From Lewinellaceae bacterium (GTDB lineage: Bacteria; Bacteroidota; Bacteroidia; Chitinophagales; Saprospiraceae): a stretch of 64,000 nt of DNA. A program made the position numbers and the translations under genes. Position 1 is the stretch's first letter. Every line of letters begins with the position of its first letter. This document shows, piece after piece, positions 42,635-51,049 of the stretch. The stretch covers positions 131,261 to 195,260 of the forward strand of contig JADJYW010000016.1 in assembly GCA_016719605.1 (NCBI GenBank). Reading direction: 5' to 3'. The notes beneath the pieces are model-generated. The model did no database searches and was not told the origin of the DNA. It saw only the letters and a program-made list of their open reading frames with translations.

Positions 42635-42829
42635 ATGCTGACCGTCCTTGCCGCTTCCATCATCTTTGTTCTGATTGCCTTTTTTCTGTTCAGTATCCGC
42701 TTGCTTTTTGTGAAAGGCGGAGAGTTTCGCGGCACCTGCGCCGGGAATAGTTCTTTCCTGCAAAAAGACGGTATCGCCTGCGGGGTGTGCGGCCGCAAGC
42801 CGGGCGAAGCATGTGGGAAAGAGGAGTAG
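42635..42829 (+). CDS. nqrM: NqrM-like (DUF539) small membrane protein
   Basis: 64 residues from the ATG at 42635. One membrane helix (about 3-25, VLAASIIFVLIAFFLFSIRL) is followed by a short tail with four Cys (35, 49, 52, 60) in the pattern GTC...ACGVC......C. NqrM, needed for maturation of the Na+-translocating NADH:quinone reductase, has the same plan: one helix and four Cys that deliver iron to a membrane FeS site. The convergent neighbour is apbE, the FMN transferase that also matures NQR, which strongly supports the call. The nqrA-F structural genes are not in this window. Confidence 0.75.
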   Translation: MLTVLAASIIFVLIAFFLFSIRLLFVKGGEFRGTCAGNSSFLQKDGIACGVCGRKPGEACGKEE

Positions 42830-42860
42830 TGTGTGGGAGGCGCTTCCCTCCGGAATTTTT

Positions 42861-43845
42861 TTAATCCTGGGCCTCCAGCGTGCTGTGTACTTGCAGGTTA
42901 CCGGCAGTATTGGCGTAAATACCGTAGAATTTTACTCCCGCACGCCGCGCAATTTCTTTTGACTTTTCTATGCCCATCACCAAAAATGCCGTCGCGTACG
43001 CATCGGCAGTAGCGCAGTCATCGGCCACGACCGACACGCTGAGCAGGTTGTGTTCAATCGGGTAGCCGGTGCGCGGGTCTATGGCATGGCTGAATTTTTT
43101 GCCGTCGCGCTCCACGAACTTGCGGTAACTCCCGGAGGTGGCCAGTGCCTTGCCGCTCAGCGATACAATGGTCTGCAGGGGGCGCCCGTCACCTGCCTCC
43201 TCGCCAACGGGTTTGTCTATCCCGATCTGCCAGTGCTCCCCGCGTGCGTTGTGGCCGGCTGTTCGCACCTCGCCACCTACCTCGATCATATAATTGCGCA
43301 CGCCCTGTTTCTCCAAAAAACCGGCGAGCACAGTCCACCGTGTACCCCTGTGCGATAGCGTTCATGTCCACCTCCATGCGCGGGTCGGCTTTTAGTAAGC
43401 TGCCGTTTTCGAGCCGTATTTTTTTAAAACCGATGTATTGCCGCAGGCTGTCTACCTGGGCCGAATCGGGCGGCGGCAGCCCCTTTTTGTAACTGAACCC
43501 CCATGCCCGCACCAATGGCCCCACCGTGATGTCGAATACGCCATCCGTAGCCAGCGACACTTCTTGTGCGCGCCGAAAAACAGCCGAAAAATGCTCGTCC
43601 GCCAGTACGCCGGCCTCATTGCGGTTGATCCGGCTGATGACCGATGTGCTGTCCCAAAGCGACATACTGCGGTCTATCAGGCGAAACAGGCTGTCCACAG
43701 AACCGGAAAAATTGCGCTCCTGCGCATCCAGATAGGTAATATGAAAGGTAGTCCCCTGTGCCTGGCCTTCCAGACTGGTGTATTGGGGCGCTTCGTTTTG
43801 GCAGGCGAAGAGCGACAGGGAAACAAGAAACAGGTAGTAGCGCAT
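42861..43845 (-). CDS. apbE: FAD:protein FMN transferase ApbE, frameshifted
   Basis: ApbE attaches FMN covalently to Thr residues of NqrB, NqrC, RnfG or similar proteins. The start at 43845 gives a lipoprotein signal (LFLVSLSLFAC, Cys15). Family motifs: GQAQGTTFHITY, SMSLWDSTSVISRIN, DMNAIAQGYTVD, then after the break SGSYRKF and FSHAIDPRTGYP. The frame shifts at about 43337: GYTVDCARRFF must become GYTVDVLAGFLE, which removal of one T (GACTGTG to GACGTG) achieves, giving exactly 327 codons plus stop. This is not a homopolymer, so a real mutation is less easily excluded than at the other frameshifts. Convergent with the NqrM-like gene. Confidence 0.9.
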
Positions 43846-43903
43846 ATCCGCCCGGGTTGCTGCCCGGCACAGGTGCGCCCGGCGAAGGTGACTGAAACGC
43901 CGG

Positions 43904-43911
43904 CAAATATA
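43904..43911 (-). promoter_or_regulatory. Putative -7 promoter element (TATATTTG) for apbE
   Basis: Minus-strand TAnnTTTG match 59 bases upstream of the start at 43845, between apbE and the cyclophilin gene. Confidence 0.5.
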
Positions 43912-43964
43912 GAGCGCTTTTTGCTGCGCAATGCGGCGAGGGGCAAAGGGCGAAGGGGTAAGTT

Positions 43965-44609
43965 TCACCGGTCTACTTTCATGGTCATGCGGACATCCTC
44001 CAGGGGCCGGTCGTTGGCATCGCGGGGCACGGCGGCGATTTTGTCGAGTACCTCAAGGCCGGACACGACCTCGCCAAACACCGTGTACTGCCCGTCGAGT
44101 TGCGGGGTTCCGCCTTTGGCCTTGTACAGTGCCCGCCACTCGGGGCTGAAAGTGGTGCCGAGGCGTTGCTCCCACTGGTCGAGCGACTCGTCAATCTGGG
44201 ATTGTCCTTGCACGATGAAAAACTGGCTGCCGCTGGATTCGCGTTGCGGGTTCACCTGATCGGACAGCCGGGCTGCCGACAAAGCGCCCCGGACATGCGG
44301 CATTTTTATTTCTGCCGGGATGGTGTAGCCGGGGCCGCCTTCGCCGAGCAGCACCCCGGGTTGGGCATCTTTGGACGCCGGGTCGCCGCCCTGGATCATA
44401 AAATCCCGGATCACGCGGTGGAACAGCAGCCCGTCGTAGAATCCCGCTTCGGCGAGTTTGAGAAAGTTATCGCGGTGCCGGGGCGTCTCGTCGTACAGGC
44501 GTATGCGGATATCGCCCAGGTTGGTGCTGATGAGCACAGTGGTTTCTTTTTTCTGGCAGCCGGCCAGGAGTGCGCAGCCGAAAAGGAGGGCGTAAAGTGT
44601 GTATTTCAT
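43965..44609 (-). CDS. Cyclophilin-type peptidylprolyl isomerase lipoprotein
   Basis: 214 residues. Lipoprotein signal (LLFGCALLAGC, Cys18), then a complete cyclophilin domain: STNLGDIRIRLYDETPRHRD, FYDGLLFHRVIRDFMIQGGD with the catalytic Arg, SSGSQFFIVQGQ, and GQYTVFGEVVSGLEVLDKIA. An insertion of about 30 residues (QSQIDESLDQWEQRLGTTFS) lies before the GQYTVFG motif. It assists folding of exported proteins at the periplasmic face of a membrane. Likely its own transcription unit or co-transcribed with apbE 120 bases downstream. Confidence 0.95.
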   Translation of the reverse strand: MKYTLYALLFGCALLAGCQKKETTVLISTNLGDIRIRLYDETPRHRDNFLKLAEAGFYDGLLFHRVIRDFMIQGGDPASKDAQPGVLLGEGGPGYTIPAEIKMPHVRGALSAARLSDQVNPQRESSGSQFFIVQGQSQIDESLDQWEQRLGTTFSPEWRALYKAKGGTPQLDGQYTVFGEVVSGLEVLDKIAAVPRDANDRPLEDVRMTMKVDR

Positions 44610-44656
44610 GTTTAAAAAAGTGGTTGGCCGGGGCGCATGATTATGGTATCAGTAAT

Positions 44657-44838
44657 AGAGGCTGTCTCATAAGTCCGCACCGTATTGCGCCGTTGACAGG
44701 CGAATTCATTTTTTGACAGGATAAAAAGGATTTACAGGATTTTCGGCGACGGAGTCGCCTCATTTATCCTGTAAATCCTGTAAATCCTGTCTGAAAAAAA
44801 TCAATTTCCGTCAAAGCCATGCTTTTGAGACAGCCTCT
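44657..44838. mobile_element. 182-bp MITE-like element with nested inverted repeats
   Basis: Terminal inverted repeats of 13 perfect bases (AGAGGCTGTCTCA at 44657-44669; complement at 44826-44838), 15 of 18 when extended. Inside are longer imperfect arms built from GGATTTACAGGAT units, and at the centre a perfect 6-base hairpin GGCGAC-GGA-GTCGCC (44745-44759). It has no coding capacity. The GAGGCTGTCTCA end resembles ends of common insertion sequences, suggesting a non-autonomous derivative. A target duplication is not evident. Confidence 0.7.
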
Positions 44839-44865
44839 GCCCTCCAGCGTCCGGCGATGAACATT

Positions 44866-45225
44866 CTATTCAGCCGATTCGGCATCGAGGTCTTTGAAGT
44901 ACTGGACTGCCTTTATTTTCAAAAAACGCTCCTGATCGGCCACCGGCTGGGGTACCATCTCGCGGGTTTGGCGCCAGTGTGGCCAACCGTCCTCGTCGCG
45001 CCCCACGAATTCGTAGTAGTCGTCGTAGGCCAGCAGGCGGCACACGGCGATGTGCATGAGGTCTTGCTTTTCTTCCTTGGAGAAGCCTTTTTTCCAGCGG
45101 CCCAGTTCCTGGATGCCAATGAGAAAAAGTACCATGTTGAGGTCGGGCAAGGTTTCGCGCCGCATGGCGTCTTGCACGATATGCTGCACGCGCAGCCATT
45201 CAAAATCAAGTTCCCAGTTTTCCAT
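44866..45225 (-). CDS. Conserved hypothetical cytosolic protein
   Basis: 119 residues from the ATG at 45225. Mostly helical and charged, with many aromatics: WELDFEWLRVQHIVQDAM, LPDLNMVLFLIGIQELGRW, EEKQDLMHIAVCRLLAYDDY, then GRDEDGWPHW. No signal peptide or membrane span. I recall proteins of this appearance as a Bacteroidota-restricted family without known function, but I cannot name it. The MITE-like element ends 28 bases beyond its stop. Confidence 0.7.
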   Translation of the reverse strand: MENWELDFEWLRVQHIVQDAMRRETLPDLNMVLFLIGIQELGRWKKGFSKEEKQDLMHIAVCRLLAYDDYYEFVGRDEDGWPHWRQTREMVPQPVADQERFLKIKAVQYFKDLDAESAE

Positions 45226-45372
45226 TTCGGGTGCAAAAATGACGAAAAAAGCAGAAACGCATTTCAAAAGGATGAAGTGACGCGTATTGGCAGGCCGACG
45301 TGTAGCACGGATGCCCTGCGCCCTTATTTTTGGCCGGTTTTCCGCCCCGATTTTCAACAAGCGGCCCGCACA

Positions 45373-45405
45373 ACTCAAAACTCACAACTCACAACTCAAA
45401 ACTGT
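45373..45405. repeat. AACTCAAAACTCAC tandem repeat in a 5' leader
   Basis: Four to five units of ACAACTC/AAAACTC without any G on the coding (plus) strand, ending about 15 bases before the start codon at 45420. The same unit is found inside the dipeptidase gene at 17.7 kb. Confidence 0.75.
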
Positions 45406-45419
45406 TTAAACCCTTTTCC

Positions 45420-47141
45420 ATGCAAAAAAATCTACTTGCCCTGTTTTTGGCGCTTGGCGCCGTCGTTGCTGCGTACGGCCAGTATGTGCCCGCGTTGCTT
45501 CCTCTGGAAACGATCCCCTGCCCGTTCGATCCCGGCCAAACGGTCACGCAGCCGGCAGCCTGGCGCATTTATCAAACCCTTGACGGGCACTGGGACGGGC
45601 CGGTAGACTCGAGCCGCTGTATCTCAGCCATGCTGCCCCCGCCCGGCCCGGGTTTCGGTATCGAGATCAATCTGGAGCAAATCAACCCCGCCGAGCCGGT
45701 GTTCATCCGGGCGCGGCTGGATGCTTTCCCGCCGGCAGCCGGGTTTGAGAAGAGTCAACTTTTCAATGCTTTTTCGAATGGCCAGATAAGTCCCGGAGAT
45801 GTGCCGCTTTTGACCACGACCAACTGCCCGGACGATCTGTGCTCGGGTGTGCTCATCGGCATTGCCATACCCGACGAAAATGGACAGCCGGGCGCCGCCC
45901 TGCGGATACAAACGGCATTGGCGGAGGTATTCCCGCCGGTGCCGAGCAGTTTTAAAACCATTTCCGCGAGCGCCTGCTTCCCCACGGAGCGGTTCGAAGA
46001 CCAGATATTGCAGGAATTTATCCTGAAATACACCTTTGCCGACACGGTATTGCCGGCCGGTGCGCGGCTGCGGGTGAGTACTCCGTATATTGATCCGGAC
46101 CCGTTTGGCTCACAGGGCATTGGGTACATCACGGCAGTGCCGGCCGCGTCGAATCCGGTTCCGATTGAAGATATCGGCGGCGGCTGGGGCTTTTTTTATT
46201 TAGGCATGTACACGGACACCACCTACCCCGGCCCGCAAAACCCCTCGTACATCGAGGCATTCCCGGTGCCGAATACGACATTTCCGCAAGATATTACGCT
46301 GACGGTAGGCGATTGGCAAGTACTGGAAATCCAGCCTTTTGCGCAGTTTCGGGGTGGCCTCGTGGTGGGCAGCACCACGGAGCGCCACCAGTTTACCCTG
46401 CTCAACGACGGCGGCGACCTGTGCCTGAATTTTCTGGACCTGATTTTCGATAACGGCGATGCGCTGTACTACGCCGGCGGGCATATTTCCATACACAATG
46501 CGTTTTCGTGCATGCAATTCAAAAACGGCAGCGAGATACGGGTGAAAGAAGGGGCCACGCTGCACTATGGCCAAAACGGGGCGGGCATGCTGGTGATTTG
46601 TGCCAACAGTACCATCGCGCTGGAGCGCAACGCCACGCTCGTGGTGGACGCCATACTTCAGATCAGCGAGTGCGACGAGGATTTGCCGCCGCACGATATT
46701 TTTATGGACTTGCCGCCCGGCGCGCGGTTGGTTTTTACAGAAAATGCGTGGCTGACCAACCGTTTTTCCAAACAACAGCAAATGCGCCTGAACGTGCGCA
46801 TGCTCGGTGGTACGCTCGACGATGCGGCCCTGCCCGCCGATGCCCGGGCCCTGATCCGGCGCGTGTACCCGGAACCTGCACCCGTCTGGGCCGACAATGT
46901 GCAGGTATCGCCCAATCCTTTTTTGGAAAATCTGTCGGTGCAGTACCTCGCCGGCGGGGAGGAGCCGGTGCGTTTGCGGTGGCTGAATGTGCAAGGTCGC
47001 CTGGTGCAGGAGGAAACATTCCTGGCCGGTAAGGGCCTGAATATCTGGACGCCACAGGCGCCGCCCGCCGGCGGGTTGTACTTTTTGGAAATCAGCGCCG
47101 GCGGGGAACGGGTGGTTCGGAAAGTGGTGCGGGGCGAGTAG
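45420..47141 (+). CDS. Secreted protein of unknown function with type A T9SS sorting domain
   Basis: 573 residues from the ATG at 45420 with a signal peptide (KNLLALFLALGAVVAAYG). The body is beta-rich with no recognised enzyme motif; a central part (about 360-480) has short repeats such as DLCLNFLDLIFDNGDALYYA, SEIRVKEGATLHYGQNG and ERNATLVVDAILQI that look like a parallel beta-helix. The last ~80 residues (VSPNPFLENLSVQYLAGGEE, PAGGLYFLEISAGGERVVRK) form a Por-type sorting domain, so export through T9SS and surface display or release are expected. Confidence 0.8.
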   Translation: MQKNLLALFLALGAVVAAYGQYVPALLPLETIPCPFDPGQTVTQPAAWRIYQTLDGHWDGPVDSSRCISAMLPPPGPGFGIEINLEQINPAEPVFIRARLDAFPPAAGFEKSQLFNAFSNGQISPGDVPLLTTTNCPDDLCSGVLIGIAIPDENGQPGAALRIQTALAEVFPPVPSSFKTISASACFPTERFEDQILQEFILKYTFADTVLPAGARLRVSTPYIDPDPFGSQGIGYITAVPAASNPVPIEDIGGGWGFFYLGMYTDTTYPGPQNPSYIEAFPVPNTTFPQDITLTVGDWQVLEIQPFAQFRGGLVVGSTTERHQFTLLNDGGDLCLNFLDLIFDNGDALYYAGGHISIHNAFSCMQFKNGSEIRVKEGATLHYGQNGAGMLVICANSTIALERNATLVVDAILQISECDEDLPPHDIFMDLPPGARLVFTENAWLTNRFSKQQQMRLNVRMLGGTLDDAALPADARALIRRVYPEPAPVWADNVQVSPNPFLENLSVQYLAGGEEPVRLRWLNVQGRLVQEETFLAGKGLNIWTPQAPPAGGLYFLEISAGGERVVRKVVRGE

Positions 47142-47256
47142 GTTTTGGGGCCGGAGAGACGCGGGTAAAAAGACCCCGCGCAGGGCCAAGAACAACTCCA
47201 CATCGCTGCGGTGCATTTGAAAATATCCGGTAGTGTGGTGCGTGCTACACCGTGGG

Positions 47257-48333
47257 TTAATCTTCTGCTTTGGTTTTTTTCACCCGGAAATTACAATGTT
47301 CGATGATTTCCTTGCGGGCGCGGACCGGGTTTTCGAGAACGGCAAAAAACTCCAGGAGATAGGTCCGGGCATCGGTACGGGAAGCAACCGTTAGTCCCGG
47401 GAAAGTATTGCAGCGGGCGAGAATCTGTTTTTTTTGAGCGAGGTATTCGGCAAAGACTTGCTGGTAGAGTTCGGGGCTGTGGCAGAGACCGAGGTAACAG
47501 CGTTCACGTACGTCTTTGACCGGAATATCTGCAGCCGACACGGCGTAGTCGGCATCTACGAGGCCGGCGTAGTCGAAATCGTACGGCACGGCGGTGGGGC
47601 GGCGATCTGCGGAGAATCCGATAATTTTCATGTTGTGCCGGGAGTAGGCGCCCCAGTCGGTGTTTCCAATCATGTACTGGAACACGCACATGCGGGTGTA
47701 CGCCAGAGAATCCACCGCTTTGGGGCTGATGATGCGGGGTTTCAGGGGGCGGCCACCGATGCGGGAAGCCATTTCTTTTTCGCTTTCGATAAAGAATGCC
47801 TTGGTTTCCCGGTCGGCGCGTTTGCGGCCCGGGGTTCGGAATTGGACGGTGGCAGATTTGGTGCGAAAACTCTGGGGTGTAATCAGGTTGTAGAGTTCGT
47901 ATGCCAGATTTTCGCGCAGGACTAATTGCTCGTCCGATGCCGTATTGCGGCAAGTGACGACCATTTTCAGTTCATTGATATCTGCGAGGCTGTCGTCTTT
48001 GCTGTCTGATTCGAGGAAACGAATTTTTATCGGCGGGAAATCGCAGGTTTTTTTGCGCATGTTGCCACGAGATGCCACGCGTACCTGTTGCTCGTAAGCA
48101 ATTGAGTCGTCGGTTTTGATTTGAAGCAACGCCGGATACCAGACTTCTTCCGCCTGGTCTTTTTTTAGTTTTTTCAAATCAATCTCCAGCACGACGACGA
48201 GCGGGTCGTACTGTTGGAGCAAGGAAAAAATACCGTCGGGAGCATGGACGGCCTCTGATGATTGGGCCTGAACAGCGGCGGGCTGCATCAGCGCAAGCGC
48301 CAAAAGCAGCATGGACATGGGTAGGTTTTTCAT
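47257..48333 (-). CDS. Exported protein, distantly CotH-kinase-like
   Basis: 358 residues from the ATG at 48333 with a signal peptide (MLLLALALMQPAAVQA). Segments VLRENLAYELYNLITPQSFR, TKAFFIESEKEMASRIGG, GNTDWGAYSRHNMKII and PYDFDYAGLVDADYA follow the order seen in CotH-like atypical protein kinases (loading helix, N-lobe strand, catalytic Asp loop, metal-binding Asp). The match is by eye and distant. If correct it would phosphorylate surface or secreted proteins outside the cytosol. A TACATTTG element precedes it. Confidence 0.55.
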   Translation of the reverse strand: MKNLPMSMLLLALALMQPAAVQAQSSEAVHAPDGIFSLLQQYDPLVVVLEIDLKKLKKDQAEEVWYPALLQIKTDDSIAYEQQVRVASRGNMRKKTCDFPPIKIRFLESDSKDDSLADINELKMVVTCRNTASDEQLVLRENLAYELYNLITPQSFRTKSATVQFRTPGRKRADRETKAFFIESEKEMASRIGGRPLKPRIISPKAVDSLAYTRMCVFQYMIGNTDWGAYSRHNMKIIGFSADRRPTAVPYDFDYAGLVDADYAVSAADIPVKDVRERCYLGLCHSPELYQQVFAEYLAQKKQILARCNTFPGLTVASRTDARTYLLEFFAVLENPVRARKEIIEHCNFRVKKTKAED

Positions 48334-48376
48334 CCCGGACAAGCTATAGGTTGATGAATTTGTAATTGGCAAGTGC

Positions 48377-48384
48377 CAAATGTA
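48377..48384 (-). promoter_or_regulatory. Putative -7 promoter element (TACATTTG)
   Basis: Minus-strand TAnnTTTG match 44 bases upstream of the start at 48333. Confidence 0.5.
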
Positions 48385-48435
48385 GTAGCCGAGACCGGGA
48401 AACCTGGTGTTTTTGTTCGGGTTGCCCGGCAGGCA

Positions 48436-48750
48436 TCAATTCACCGAGAAGGACGAGACAAACGGATTGGCTGATTGAAAAAACGTCAGTTCGTTAATGT
48501 GCACGAGCATGAAGTCGGTCAGGGGCAGCGAGGTGATGAGTTCCAGCAGTTCGGTATCGGAGTGTACCGAGAATACGACCCAGAGTTTGGAGTTTTCCAG
48601 CGAGAGCGCGTAGTTCAGGATTTTGCCTTCCTGCAACAGTTCGTTCACGACGCGGCGTTGTTCCGGGATCAGACTGACAAACAGATCATTGAAGGGCTGG
48701 GGCGGTAGTGTAAAAACCACCATGTATTGTTTTAAACCAGTGTTATCCAT
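48436..48750 (-). CDS. Muconolactone-isomerase-like small protein
   Basis: 104 residues. The pattern QYMVVFTLPPQPFNDLFVSL, QRRVVNELLQEGKILNYALS, KLWVVFSVHSDTELLELITS, DFMLVHINELTFF is a beta-alpha-beta ferredoxin-like fold as in the muconolactone isomerase / YciI-type superfamily. No catabolic genes are nearby, so an aromatic-degradation role is unlikely, and small dimeric proteins of this fold have varied or unknown functions. Cytosolic. Confidence 0.6.
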   Translation of the reverse strand: MDNTGLKQYMVVFTLPPQPFNDLFVSLIPEQRRVVNELLQEGKILNYALSLENSKLWVVFSVHSDTELLELITSLPLTDFMLVHINELTFFQSANPFVSSFSVN

Positions 48751-48888
48751 GTGGTGTGTGTTTTGGTTCGGGCGGGTTCAAGATGGTTGAGTTCAAAAAC
48801 CGTGCAAATTTTGAAAAAAGTCTGGCGAACCTGTCCCATGGTCGGCATCATTTAACAAAAACAAAACCTGTACCTGTGCTCGGCGGCC

Positions 48889-50118
48889 TCACATCCCGAT
48901 TCCCAGTGCCTGGAGCGTTTCAAAGTCCACGTTCCCGTCGGCGGGCAGGTCGCGCTCCTGTTGAAACCGGGCGAGTGCGGTTTTGGTATGGGCATTGAGG
49001 GTGCCGTCTGCGACGCCCTGGTAATAGCCGAGGGCTTTGAGGGCTTCCTGGATTTGGCGGATCGTGTAGCCCGTCATTTTTTCGCCGCAGAGTATCTCGC
49101 GCCATTCCGGAAAACCGCCCTTACGCACGAGTTGGCGTTTGATAATGGTCACATACTCCGGCGGCAAGCTCTCGGTTTTTAGCGCAGGCTGGGTTTTTAG
49201 TACTTTTTGAACGATCGGCTTGTACTCGGCGGGCACGCCCTCTTCCCGAATAGTTGCCGGTTTTTTCAGGACTTTTTTGCGCACGGTGACAAACTCGCCG
49301 GGGCCGCCGCCGGCAGGTTCTGCAACGCCGGGTTTGAGTACCCACCGGGTGAGGGTCTGGTATTCGGCCGGTTCCATCTGTTCGGTGCTGCCGGCGGGTG
49401 TTTTCACTCTTTGGACGGGCTTGAGGGTTGTTTTGGCGGCTACCGGCGTGTAGCGTACGCAGTCGGTGGGGTCTTCGCCTTCGCACCCGATTGATTCCTG
49501 TTTGTAAATGGTTTGGTACTGCGCCGGCACCTCCACGAGGCACCAGACGAAGCAGTCGTCCGGATCGGCGCCGAGACAATCGCGGTCCGAGTTTTTACGA
49601 ATCCATCTGGTGCCGGCGGGCCGCACCTCGATGCGCTCCAGCACGGACTCGTAGCGCTGCGGTAGTACCTCCAGCAGCATATAGGCCGGTTCGATTTCTA
49701 CCGGCTCCTGAACAGTCTGGAACACCGCATCGGTGACGGCAAAAGTGCGTGTGGCAGGTTTTATCAGGACATCCTCCTGCACCGCCTCGTAGGCGGCCGG
49801 ATTGGTTTTTCGGCCCGGCGGAGATACCTGTATTTTCTCCTCCACGATGTCGAATACCGCAGCCTCCAATACCAGCCGGGTATACGATTCTTTGGCCACA
49901 TACTGCCCGTTGACCGTTTCGAGCACCGGCGGTATGGCGATCTGCTCGGTAGATTCCGGCCGGATCATGATCTGTTCGGTCACGGTTTCGTACTTGTCGT
50001 GCACGAGGCATTTGGCGTAGCATTTGCCCGGCTGGGCATTTGGGATATCGGTGGGCTGGGCGACCGCTACGGCGCGGATCAGGCACAGGAGCAAAATGGT
50101 TGGTACTTGTTGCTGCAT
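48889..50118 (-). CDS. Exported repeat protein with C-terminal peptidoglycan-binding domain
   Basis: 409 residues from the ATG at 50118 with a signal peptide (QVPTILLLCLIRAVAVAQ). After GKCYAKCLVHDKYETVTEQI come about ten imperfect repeats of 25-40 residues of the form (A/P).(Y/F)(E/Q)(T/S)V.E.(V/I).(I/V)(K/R)PA, including two Cys-bearing inserts (DRDCLGADPDDCFVWC and ESIGCEGEDPTDC). The last ~65 residues (YTIRQIQEALKALGYYQGV, DGTLNAHTKTALARFQQE) are a PGBD1 peptidoglycan-binding domain. Likely a periplasmic or surface structural protein. I recall the YETVTEQ repeat attached to OmpA-family proteins in related bacteria. Confidence 0.8.
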   Translation of the reverse strand: MQQQVPTILLLCLIRAVAVAQPTDIPNAQPGKCYAKCLVHDKYETVTEQIMIRPESTEQIAIPPVLETVNGQYVAKESYTRLVLEAAVFDIVEEKIQVSPPGRKTNPAAYEAVQEDVLIKPATRTFAVTDAVFQTVQEPVEIEPAYMLLEVLPQRYESVLERIEVRPAGTRWIRKNSDRDCLGADPDDCFVWCLVEVPAQYQTIYKQESIGCEGEDPTDCVRYTPVAAKTTLKPVQRVKTPAGSTEQMEPAEYQTLTRWVLKPGVAEPAGGGPGEFVTVRKKVLKKPATIREEGVPAEYKPIVQKVLKTQPALKTESLPPEYVTIIKRQLVRKGGFPEWREILCGEKMTGYTIRQIQEALKALGYYQGVADGTLNAHTKTALARFQQERDLPADGNVDFETLQALGIGM

Positions 50119-50175
50119 AGTTGGGAAGGTATTTGAAACGGGGCACAAAAGTCTCAATTTCCGCTACATTAGCTG

Positions 50176-50183
50176 CAAATATA
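50176..50183 (-). promoter_or_regulatory. Putative -7 promoter element (TATATTTG)
   Basis: Minus-strand TAnnTTTG match 58 bases upstream of the start at 50118. Confidence 0.5.
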
Positions 50184-50256
50184 ACCTGCCGGGCAACAAC
50201 ACATCTGTGCTCCGGGCCACAGGTGAACCAGTTATGCTAAATCAAAATCGCTCACC

Positions 50257-51045
50257 ATGGCAACTCGCTCGTATTTTTTACTCAATATCCTGGCATTCGG
50301 CGCCGTGCTCGGCACCAACTACTTAGCCAATGCCTTGCCGCTCCATGGTAAAACGACGGGTGAGCTGTCCAGCCAATACCCCAACCTGTTCGTACCGGCG
50401 GGACTGACTTTCTCGATTTGGGGCATCATTTACCTGTGGCTGCTGGCCTGGGTTGTCGTTCAGGCGGTGGCGCTTTTTCACGAAAAAACATACGACCGCA
50501 TCGCACCGGGCATCGAAAAAATCGGCGTCTGGTTTGCCGGCACCTGCGTGCTCAACATCGCCTGGTTGTTTGCCTGGCACTGGGAAATCCTACCGGTATC
50601 TGTGGCGGTGATGGTGGCGTTGCTTGCGGTACTCTGGCGACTGAACATTGCTGCCGAGGTCGGTTTTTCCAGCACCAACAACTGGGAAAAATGGCTGGCG
50701 CATGCGCCTTTCGGGCTGTATCAGGGTTGGATCACCGTGGCGCTCATCGCCAATGTGACGGCGCTGCTCGTGTCGGTGCAATGGGGTGGTTTCGGCATAG
50801 CGGAAGCTACCTGGGCTATTGTCATGATTATCATCGGCACCTTGTTGGCTACCACCATCGTGCGCGGCTACAACAACGTGTTCCACGGATTGGCCGTGGC
50901 CTGGGCCTTGTACGGCATTTACCTGAAGCGCAACGGTGATGCGGCAGACATGGGAGCACTGCCGGTCGGTACGGTTGCACTGGCCGGTATTGCGCTCATC
51001 TTGTTGTGGGTGGTGGTGCGGTGGCGTTATTGGGCAGATGCGTGA
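50257..51045 (+). CDS. TspO/MBR-related tryptophan-rich membrane protein
   Basis: 262 residues with seven to eight membrane helices. The segments TFSIWGIIYLWLLAWVVVQA, VLNIAWLFAWHWEILPVSV, YQGWITVALIANVTALLVS and the many Trp residues match the TspO-related tryptophan-rich family, in the longer form common in Bacteroidota and Actinobacteria. Classical TspO binds porphyrins or cholesterol and has five helices; the longer relatives are uncharacterised and are sometimes annotated as permease-like. Ends next to a large extragenic repeat. Confidence 0.8.
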   Translation: MATRSYFLLNILAFGAVLGTNYLANALPLHGKTTGELSSQYPNLFVPAGLTFSIWGIIYLWLLAWVVVQAVALFHEKTYDRIAPGIEKIGVWFAGTCVLNIAWLFAWHWEILPVSVAVMVALLAVLWRLNIAAEVGFSSTNNWEKWLAHAPFGLYQGWITVALIANVTALLVSVQWGGFGIAEATWAIVMIIIGTLLATTIVRGYNNVFHGLAVAWALYGIYLKRNGDAADMGALPVGTVALAGIALILLWVVVRWRYWADA

Positions 51046-51049
51046 GCGT

